NCBI GenBank assembly: GCA_003650445.1
Contig: QMQE01000028.1
Span: 1-19,815, forward strand
DNA length: 19,815 nt
Source of the DNA: Acidobacteriota bacterium
Lineage (GTDB): Bacteria > Acidobacteriota > Holophagae > Thermotomaculales > Thermotomaculaceae
Direction: 5' to 3'
The notes beneath the pieces are model-generated. The model was given only the letters and a program-made list of their open reading frames with translations, had not been told where the DNA came from and did no database searches. Positions 14,732-19,815 of this stretch are shown one piece after another. The position numbers and the translations under genes were made by a program. The stretch's first letter is position 1. Each line of letters opens with the position of its first letter.

Positions 14732-15886
14732 TCAAGTTTCGGGAATGCTAATTTGTTCCCCCGCAAAACCAGACTTTGTTTTGCGAAGACGGTAGAGGCC
14801 CCAGTTCTCCGTCGCAACCAGAAAACTGCCATCACTCTCGACGATAAAATCAGACACAATGGCAGGAGATTTCAATGCGGGAACATCTATGAGAGGAGTA
14901 GCTTTATTTTTTCCATCAATATGGTAAATCCCTATCTTTCCATCTACATCTGCTAAGAGAAGGATTTTCGCCTTTTCATCAGTCGTGATTTGCAGAAAGC
15001 TTTGGTACCTTTTATACGGGAGACTGGTTTTTCCATCCAGAAATAGGTGGTCTCTCAAATAATCTGTCTTCTCCAATGTCTTCAGATCATCAGGTTGAAT
15101 TCTTGTTACAGTAGAACCCAAACATCCTTTAAATATGTACCAGTTGTCCTCAATCATCCACGTTGCTTTTTCTGAATTCCAGAGATCCATAGCCAATCTT
15201 CCATTTCCCGGTGGAGAACCACCTAATTGGGAAGTCTGCACATCCAGTACATGGATCCAGTTGCCAAACTCACCCATCGAAACTGGGAAAAGGACGCAAT
15301 TCTCCCAACTGCCAACGGCAATGCGTAATTTGGACGAATATTTGATCCCTCCCCAAATTAAGCCCCAGAACTTGTCCCATTCCTTCTCGTTCACTGGCTT
15401 CCGCTTAATCTCAGACCATTTGTCGTCCCGTGAAATACGTTCAAACGATGATCTACGTATGACAACAAGCCCTGCTGTTGTTGGGACAAGAATCGCCGGT
15501 TCCGGTTCTACAATAGAGAACAAGCGTCGCACTATCTTCCAGCCCTGATCCCTTTCCATTGTTGATTTCTTCAGAAGTGCATCTTTAGTAAGCAAGTAAA
15601 AATTCTGATTCCAGTACTCACAGTCGAGAATTCTGAGGTCTCTGCCCGGTAATTCAAGAATCTCAGCATTTGTCGAGGATGCTTCCAATTTGAATGCGTG
15701 ATGTGTATAAACAAAGTAAGTGTATTCTCCAATATGAACGAGTTTTCGAATAGGAGGATGTGAATAAGGATAGTGCCATACCAACCATGCTAATCCCGTT
15801 GCCGCAAATATTCCAAACGCTGCTACGACAACTGGTATTAGAAAGAATCTGGATGTGCGTTTCCTCAATTTCACCAGAGGTTTCAT
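14732..15886 (-). CDS. Membrane-anchored protein with large outer domain, unknown function
   Basis: This codes for 384 residues. A basic N-terminus (KLRKRTSRFF) precedes one membrane helix at about 15-37 (IPVVVAAFGIFAATGLAWLV), so some 345 residues should lie outside the cytoplasm. These are beta-rich with repeated short strands such as YTYFVYTHHAFKL, AGLVVIRRSSFERI, AKILLLADVDGKIGIYHIDG and SFLVATENWGLYRLRK. Strands of that kind, with Gly-Asp/Asn turns, suggest a beta-propeller of several blades, but I see no WD or Kelch signature. No ribosome site closer than an AGGGA about 13 bases upstream is visible. Like the gene before it, its codons are A+T-richer than those of the metabolic genes. 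It converges on the lipoprotein-like gene and is divergent from the TPR gene at 16159. Confidence 0.72.
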   Translation of the reverse strand: MKPLVKLRKRTSRFFLIPVVVAAFGIFAATGLAWLVWHYPYSHPPIRKLVHIGEYTYFVYTHHAFKLEASSTNAEILELPGRDLRILDCEYWNQNFYLLTKDALLKKSTMERDQGWKIVRRLFSIVEPEPAILVPTTAGLVVIRRSSFERISRDDKWSEIKRKPVNEKEWDKFWGLIWGGIKYSSKLRIAVGSWENCVLFPVSMGEFGNWIHVLDVQTSQLGGSPPGNGRLAMDLWNSEKATWMIEDNWYIFKGCLGSTVTRIQPDDLKTLEKTDYLRDHLFLDGKTSLPYKRYQSFLQITTDEKAKILLLADVDGKIGIYHIDGKNKATPLIDVPALKSPAIVSDFIVESDGSFLVATENWGLYRLRKTKSGFAGEQISIPET

Positions 15887-15946
15887 ATGATTTTCAGGTC
15901 CCTACATGCTTCTACACTCATTATGAGCTGTTCACTCCACTCTCCA

Positions 15947-15961
15947 ATCAATATTATTGAT
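15947..15961. promoter_or_regulatory. Palindrome ATCAATA-T-TATTGAT, possible operator
   Basis: This is a perfect 7-bp inverted repeat around one base, in the divergent space between the genes starting at 15886 (-) and 16159 (+). It lies about 60 nt upstream of the leftward start, next to a possible TTGGAG-N16-CATAAT promoter for that gene. An operator role is plausible but untested; a chance A+T-rich palindrome is possible. Confidence 0.3.
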
Positions 15962-16005
15962 CTGGGAATCATTTTAGCATCTGGCATCGGAAAGGAGAAG
16001 AAGGG

Positions 16006-16080
16006 ATGGAAGTTTTTCAACCATCCACTGTGTTCTTGAAATTGTTCTGCATTTGCTTCAGCCTACTTATCGGCCAATAG
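16006..16080 (+). CDS. Possible 24-residue hydrophobic peptide
   Basis: A short ORF starts at an ATG with AAAGGAG eight bases upstream (15991-15997), a near-perfect ribosome site, and ends at TAG 16078-16080. The peptide is mostly one hydrophobic segment (VFLKLFCICFSLLIG) that could just cross a membrane. It lies 78 nt before the TPR gene and in the same direction. It could be a small membrane peptide or an upstream ORF, or chance. No antisense RNA or toxin context is visible. Confidence 0.25.
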   Translation: MEVFQPSTVFLKLFCICFSLLIGQ

Positions 16081-16158
16081 TTCGATTTCCTCCGACGTTG
16101 TCCGGGGGATATATGGTAAGCTGAACTATCTGTAAAAAATGGATAAAGGAAGAGAACT

Positions 16159-17034
16159 ATGAAATTCAGAACATTCCTCATACTTATATTGCTTACCGTA
16201 ACCTGTTCCGTCGTTGCCTCCAGTCGCGCGTACAAGAAAGCGATGAAACTCTATAAAAAAGGTCCCGGACATGCACAGGAACTCCTCACATTGCTGAACA
16301 AACAGTTGGAAAAGCATCCTGACGACAAAGAATGCCGGGGACTGCTGGGCCTAACATATTTCGAGATCGGAGACTTCGAAAATGCCCTGACGCAATTTGA
16401 CCAGTACATCAAAACAGGGATGAATCAGAGCTCTGCTATGGGTTCCATTATGAAGGTGTCACCCGGTATCATGGCAATGAAACTGAAGACCCTCCTGATC
16501 CTGCGCAGACTGGATGAAGCCGATCAAGACTACGGCATTTACTGGGGATTCCTGTCCGATTCACAACAAAAAGAAATTAATGACATGTTCCGCATATTTG
16601 GCAACATGGATTTGATTGAAAAGAGCATCGAAATCCTGAAAAACGGTAACAAATTTGATCTGGGTACGCATCTTTTTGTTGTTGCAGACAAGAAAAATAT
16701 TGATGCTTTGCGAAAAGACTCTGACGCGAGTATCTACATTCCGGAACAACCTGGAAAAGAACCATGGTCCCTTGTGATTTGTCTCCCTGAAAACAGGCAT
16801 CTGGATGGCGCATTCCACGCCGCCGTTCTCTGGAGAAATAAAACAGCTGTGACACTCTCTGCGGTCACCAAATCATTGGACATTCCTGTCATCGACAGAA
16901 AACAGATTGCCACTCATACAAAAATCATCCGCATACCGGCCACAGAAGTTGCAGCGCCGAAACTGAAATGGCAGCTTGTTCAGATCCAAACCGATGACGG
17001 TACTCCTGTTATGGCCTACAAACTGGCACAGTAA
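16159..17034 (+). CDS. Exported TPR-containing protein
   Basis: This codes for 291 residues; GGAAGAG lies four bases before the ATG. A signal peptide is clear: Lys/Arg near the N-terminus, the core TFLILILLTVTCSVVA and a probable cut after VVASS or nearby. A TPR pair follows at about 45-90, with ECRGLLGLTYFEIGDFENAL as the classic A-helix pattern, then more helices to about 160. The C-terminal 110 residues are beta-rich (WSLVICLPE, AAVLWRNKTAVTLSAVT, WQLVQIQT) and not recognised. It is probably a periplasmic or lipid-free outer-face scaffold protein. Two other proteins in this window have TPR-like parts, but no shared operon ties them together. No clear promoter was found. Confidence 0.8.
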   Translation: MKFRTFLILILLTVTCSVVASSRAYKKAMKLYKKGPGHAQELLTLLNKQLEKHPDDKECRGLLGLTYFEIGDFENALTQFDQYIKTGMNQSSAMGSIMKVSPGIMAMKLKTLLILRRLDEADQDYGIYWGFLSDSQQKEINDMFRIFGNMDLIEKSIEILKNGNKFDLGTHLFVVADKKNIDALRKDSDASIYIPEQPGKEPWSLVICLPENRHLDGAFHAAVLWRNKTAVTLSAVTKSLDIPVIDRKQIATHTKIIRIPATEVAAPKLKWQLVQIQTDDGTPVMAYKLAQ

Positions 17035-17060
17035 CTCTGGTTTTTTAGGGAGGCCAGACA

Positions 17061-17114
17061 ATGATTCCAGGCTTGCATTCAGCTGAATTGGAGAGACGCA
17101 ACGATGGGACATGA
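17061..17114 (+). CDS. Possible 17-residue leader peptide
   Basis: An ATG with AGGGAGG seven bases upstream opens 17 codons and stops at TGA 17112-17114, overlapping the start of the prepilin-like ORF by 11 nt. It contains the ribosome site of that ORF and the palindrome ATTCAGCTGAAT (17077-17088). It could be a coupling leader, or the old start of a frameshifted gene. Confidence 0.2.
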   Translation: MIPGLHSAELERRNDGT

Positions 17115-17256
17115 AGCCAATGTAAGGCAGAAGGATGCGACCGGAAACGGCACAAGGTTCAGCGCGCCCTGGGGGATACGCTTGGTCGAAATGACCGCCC
17201 TGTCAGTATTGATCCTGGGACGCGCCGCCATTCTCGGGGCATGCACTTCCGCGTAA
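17104..17256 (+). CDS. Short type IV prepilin-like ORF, possibly a gene remnant
   Basis: This codes for 50 residues; GGAGAG lies eight bases upstream of the ATG. After a basic leader of about 24 residues comes PWGIRLVEMTALSVLILG. This fits the class III prepilin rule: Gly at -1, a hydrophobic residue at +1 (Ile), Glu at +5, then a hydrophobic helix. The core also parallels the FTLVEMLxAxxILG start of pilins and pseudopilins. The helix is broken by an Arg near +16, and the frame stops about ten residues later, so no pilin globular domain follows. Short pilins exist, for example the roughly 60-residue PilA of Geobacter, but this one is shorter still. I favour the N-terminal remnant of a pseudopilin gene; a working mini-pilin is the other option. 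No pilus assembly genes are nearby. Confidence 0.4.
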   Translation: MGHEANVRQKDATGNGTRFSAPWGIRLVEMTALSVLILGRAAILGACTSA

Positions 17257-17298
17257 CCTCTGGTTCTGGTGGCTGTGCATGGTAAGGGTTATTATGTG

Positions 17299-17340
17299 GC
17301 AGTCCCTATTTCTCCACGATTACCATCTAAAGGGACCTGC
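17299..17340. repeat. Short inverted repeat at the 3' end of the 91-aa gene
   Basis: GCAGTCCCT (17299-17307) pairs with AGGGACCTGC (17331-17340) with one bulged base and a 23-nt loop. It spans the stop region of the leftward 91-aa gene. It may help end that transcript, but it has no T tract. Confidence 0.3.
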
Positions 17341-17595
17341 TACGGTATGCCCTGTTTCTCTACATACGACTCCGGCTTCAATGTCATAATGCGCATCTCT
17401 GTTCTCCCACCTTTCAACCGCCTTGTCTAAAATGAGCTGATTTTTTATTTCATAGAAATGCAAGGGTTGACTGAAGACTACCGCCATCGGGCAGCGAGTT
17501 CCACGAGGTTCATCAATCCTTAAAACAATATTCCCAAGTTTTAATTCAAGCTCAACAATCGAGCTGAGATGCCGACTCAATCCCTTTATTTTCAT
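17320..17595 (-). CDS. Hypothetical 91-residue protein
   Basis: This codes for 91 residues, starting 15 nt after the stop of the large TPR gene and in the same direction, so probably on its transcript. The ribosome site is weak (GGAT-like). The sequence has no signal peptide or membrane helix; it includes LELKLGNIVLRIDEPRGTRC, HFYEIKNQLILDKAVERWEN and VVCRETGHTVAGPFRW. Balanced charge and alternating strand/helix pattern look like a real small alpha/beta protein, but I do not recognise a family. It converges on the prepilin-like ORF. Confidence 0.45.
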   Translation of the reverse strand: MKIKGLSRHLSSIVELELKLGNIVLRIDEPRGTRCPMAVVFSQPLHFYEIKNQLILDKAVERWENRDAHYDIEAGVVCRETGHTVAGPFRW

Positions 17596-17610
17596 GTCGC
17601 CGATCCAACA

Positions 17611-19467
17611 TCAGTCAAGGAGTTCTTGAATGCTTTTAACAAACTGCTTTTCGATGGCACCCGATTTTGTATTCATTGTCAAAAGCCGCTCTAATTTTCT
17701 TTGGTATTCGGAAATGATTTTAGGTCGAATCTTTTTCATTTGACGAAAAGTCTGTACAAGTATCATTTTTATTGTTTCGTTGTTCGACTGGCTGAGGTAC
17801 AGTTGCAAAATTCCGTCCAGAATTTCATGTTCACCGGACAGTCCCTGGCCTTTTTGGCCAATGACAGCCAATTGTTGTTCCAACCGGAGAAGGTATTCCG
17901 ATGCCAGTTTGCCAACGGGAAGCTTATACCAGGATGGCGGCGTTATTCTTTGAATCCCGGCTTTTTCTTCCAGTAAGCGACGGGTGTTTTCCAGTAGGTC
18001 CCAGACAGCGGGTCCGGGATTATCGGGGTTCACTTTCACTCTCGATGTGCCAAGGCATGTGCTGTCAGCTACCTTTATAAGGCGAAGGGTTATCTCCCAT
18101 TTCAAATTCCTCGTATCCACGGTAACGCCGATGGCCACATCCGGAATCACTTCCAGCCGCCCCATCAGCTGGGCTATATCATTGTCTTTAAATGAAGTCC
18201 CAAAGAGGGCAAATGCTTGCTCACCCGCAAAAGCAATCAGTGCCGTCCCACTGGCTTCCGTGGTTAAATGAATTTGCTCAGAAAGGATCAAGGGTACGGA
18301 ACGGCTTAATCTTCCGGGAGCATCACTGAGTTGAAACTCTGGATTTGCCGGTGGTTCCGGGATCAATGCCGTACTGCCAATAATGGCCACCCGCTTTGCT
18401 TTTCCGGTTTTTTCAGGGAGAAACTCAGCAAAAGGGGAATTGTCACGGCCCCAGAGTGGGCCTTCAATTGTAAGAATTTCCATGGACTTCGGAGCGAAAA
18501 CTGGATCACCGGCCTTTTCTGATACATGTGCTTTTGCCAGCTCGCTGTCCCAGTAATCAAGTGTCGCTCGCCAGTCCGGACGGTTGTATGTGTAAAGCTC
18601 CTCCAATATGGAATGAGCCTGTCCGGATTGCCCAAGGTCCAGATACGCTTTTATCAGATTGTTTCCCACCTGAAGCCCATGAACTTTTGAATTATAATGA
18701 GGTGCAACGAGGTGAATGATTTCATCAAGGTAACCGTTTTGCCCAAGGTCTCCACTCATCTGCATCAGCAGGTCAGACGGTATTGGTTGGCCCGCCCGTC
18801 GGATGGCTTCAAGATAAAGTTTTTTGGCAGCTGCATAGTCCCGCTTCAAAAGAAAAGACTGCGCCTGCCAGAGTAGCGCCCGCCAGCTACCTGGAAGTTT
18901 AGCAATTTTCCGGTAACACTCCTCTTGAGCAGCATCCCCGCCTCGTTCATAGTATATGGCAGCATACCACATGAGTCCGTTATCCTGGTTGGGGTCCAGT
19001 TCTAATGCGTGCCACAGGGTGGCCTCTGCCAGAGATTCTTTTCCCCGTTCACTGTAAACTTTTGCGAGATTTGTCAATATAACACCATCTTCACCGTGCC
19101 GGGAAATGTAATCCTTAAACACGCGTTCCGCGTCATCCAGGCGCCCCACCTTCATGTACACAATCCCAAGCATTGTGGTGCCCCGGTCGGGGAAAGGATC
19201 AATTTCGTGCAACTGTTTCGCGTATGGAACCACCTCCCCTGCAAAACCATCCTGCAAAGCGGTGAGAAGCATGTCGTACAGTTCATCCGGGTTGTTTTTC
19301 GCCTTCTCCAGATTGTCTCCAAGGACCTTTTCTTTCCAGATACTTCGGGGAACGTAAAAAGCCCTTCCGAACTCATCATAGAGCTCTATCAAATCCGGAT
19401 TCTTTGCGGACATTACAGGTTGCTTTTCTACCTTCTTTTTCCCGAACAGGTTTTGGAAAATTCCCAT
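17611..19467 (-). CDS. TPR scaffold protein with C-terminal alpha/beta domain
   Basis: This codes for 618 residues from the ATG at 19467, which has GGGAGAG about five bases upstream. The frame stays open back to 19608, but that stretch contains a TTGACA-N16-TACAAT promoter, so it is not coding. The N-terminus MGIFQNLFGKKK is short and amphipathic and might touch a membrane; there is no cleavable signal. TPR-like helices run from about residue 60 to 330, for example GIVYMKVGRLDDAERVFKDY, ILTNLAKVYSERGKESLAEA and YLDLGQSGQAHSILEELY. From about 365 a different domain begins (KRVAIIGS, LILSEQIHL, TVDTRNLKWEITLRLIKVAD) that recalls the TolB-N/FlgO type of alpha/beta domain, at low confidence. The last 100 residues are helical. 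It is probably a cytoplasmic protein-interaction scaffold. Confidence 0.85.
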   Translation of the reverse strand: MGIFQNLFGKKKVEKQPVMSAKNPDLIELYDEFGRAFYVPRSIWKEKVLGDNLEKAKNNPDELYDMLLTALQDGFAGEVVPYAKQLHEIDPFPDRGTTMLGIVYMKVGRLDDAERVFKDYISRHGEDGVILTNLAKVYSERGKESLAEATLWHALELDPNQDNGLMWYAAIYYERGGDAAQEECYRKIAKLPGSWRALLWQAQSFLLKRDYAAAKKLYLEAIRRAGQPIPSDLLMQMSGDLGQNGYLDEIIHLVAPHYNSKVHGLQVGNNLIKAYLDLGQSGQAHSILEELYTYNRPDWRATLDYWDSELAKAHVSEKAGDPVFAPKSMEILTIEGPLWGRDNSPFAEFLPEKTGKAKRVAIIGSTALIPEPPANPEFQLSDAPGRLSRSVPLILSEQIHLTTEASGTALIAFAGEQAFALFGTSFKDNDIAQLMGRLEVIPDVAIGVTVDTRNLKWEITLRLIKVADSTCLGTSRVKVNPDNPGPAVWDLLENTRRLLEEKAGIQRITPPSWYKLPVGKLASEYLLRLEQQLAVIGQKGQGLSGEHEILDGILQLYLSQSNNETIKMILVQTFRQMKKIRPKIISEYQRKLERLLTMNTKSGAIEKQFVKSIQELLD

Positions 19468-19541
19468 TGTATCTCTCCCGCTTCTGGTTGTTAAAAAATA
19501 CAAAATTCCTGACTCTGATAAATGGTTTTTTGTATGGGTAG

Positions 19542-19569
19542 ATTGTACTCCCGGCGTGTACCATGTCAA
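19542..19569 (-). promoter_or_regulatory. Promoter TTGACA-N16-TACAAT for the TPR scaffold gene
   Basis: On the minus strand a perfect TTGACA (19569-19564) is followed after 16 nt by TACAAT (19547-19542). Transcription would begin near 19535, giving a leader of about 68 nt before the ATG at 19467. Confidence 0.7.
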
Positions 19570-19620
19570 TACAGAAGTGCTTTTCTTCCAAATAAAAATA
19601 CAAAACACTATTTTTTTGAC

Positions 19621-19647
19621 AAAAAAGAGGGGAGCCAGCGGCTCCCC
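19621..19647 (-). terminator. Intrinsic terminator of the gene at the right edge
   Basis: GGGGAGCC and GGCTCCCC (19629-19636 and 19640-19647) form a perfect 8-bp stem with a 3-nt loop. On the minus strand the stem is followed by CTCTTTTTT, as expected of a strong Rho-independent terminator. It lies 22 nt after the stop at 19670 and insulates the scaffold promoter downstream. Confidence 0.9.
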
Positions 19648-19669
19648 ATTCAGATTCAGGTGATCGGCC

Positions 19670-19815
19670 TTATTTCTTGTTTTTCAGCTTTGTTGTGGTT
19701 TTTTTCTTTGGTTTTTCCAACACTTTGTCCGGGGTTTGCTTAACCCGATCCACTTTCCAGGTGGAAAGGAGGAAGGGAAAGTCGCATTTGCTGGAGACTG
19801 CCGGGTATTTCCCGT
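19670..19815 (-). CDS. C-terminal end of an unidentified leftward gene
   Basis: On the minus strand one frame is open from the window edge to TAA at 19672-19670, giving the last 47 residues of a protein. It includes KCDFPFLLSTWKVDRV and ends in a Lys-rich tail (KPKKKTTTKLKNKK). The other two minus frames are closed by stops before the terminator. The strong terminator 22 nt downstream supports this being the true gene end. The basic tail would suit nucleic acid or ribosome binding, but the family cannot be told from this piece. Confidence 0.6.
   Translation of the reverse strand, partial: GKYPAVSSKCDFPFLLSTWKVDRVKQTPDKVLEKPKKKTTTKLKNKK

Noticed and set aside
19468..19608. Longer N-terminus of the TPR scaffold protein (start at 19608)
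   Set aside because: This stretch holds a TTGACA/TACAAT promoter and the leader; the ATG at 19467 has a good ribosome site.

Overview
The window looks like ordinary chromosome from a Gram-negative bacterium of medium G+C content. A TonB-dependent outer-membrane receptor, a lipoprotein-like protein and several exported or membrane-anchored TPR and solenoid-type proteins point to a diderm envelope. Strong AGGAGG-type ribosome sites and TTGACA/TATAAT-type promoters point to a housekeeping sigma factor of the usual kind. Acidobacteriota (Holophagae-like) or another deep-branching diderm phylum would fit, but this is a guess from gene style only. I see no rRNA, tRNA, CRISPR array, transposase or phage gene.

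Layout. 1-2.4 kb: two divergent polytopic membrane proteins; the first runs off the left edge. 2.4-3.6 kb: a promoter, a small membrane protein and an overlapping zinc-ribbon membrane protein. 3.7-8.2 kb: a rightward run of a TonB-dependent receptor, MazG, MnmA and a repeat-type protein with a probable C-terminal helix-turn-helix; the last two overlap by 4 nt. 8.3-9.3 kb: a leftward pair of a membrane histidine kinase and an overlapping Cys-rich zinc protein, with no response regulator nearby. 9.6-12.6 kb: a strong promoter, an aspartate-type aminotransferase and ATP-dependent PEP carboxykinase overlapping by 4 nt, then a hairpin. Together these can turn aspartate into oxaloacetate and then PEP. 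12.7-13.5 kb: a nitrilase-superfamily amidohydrolase whose usual catalytic lysine position holds methionine. 13.6-16.1 kb: a visibly A+T-richer stretch with a lipoprotein-like gene and a leftward membrane-anchored protein of unknown function. 16.1-19.5 kb: an exported TPR protein, a 50-codon prepilin-like ORF, and leftward genes for a 91-aa protein and a 618-aa TPR scaffold with its own promoter. The right edge carries the C-terminus of another leftward gene with a strong intrinsic terminator.

The gaps at 8.2, 9.4-9.6 and 14.4 kb hold purine-rich imperfect inverted repeats. Two of them share a 38-nt segment at 32/38 identity in opposite orientation, so they probably belong to one dispersed intergenic repeat family.

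The points most worth following are the lysine-to-methionine change in the nitrilase-family enzyme, the short prepilin-like ORF, the kinase plus Cys-rich protein pair, the repeat-plus-HTH protein behind mnmA, and the intergenic repeats. Nothing here amounts to a clear new defence or mobile system.
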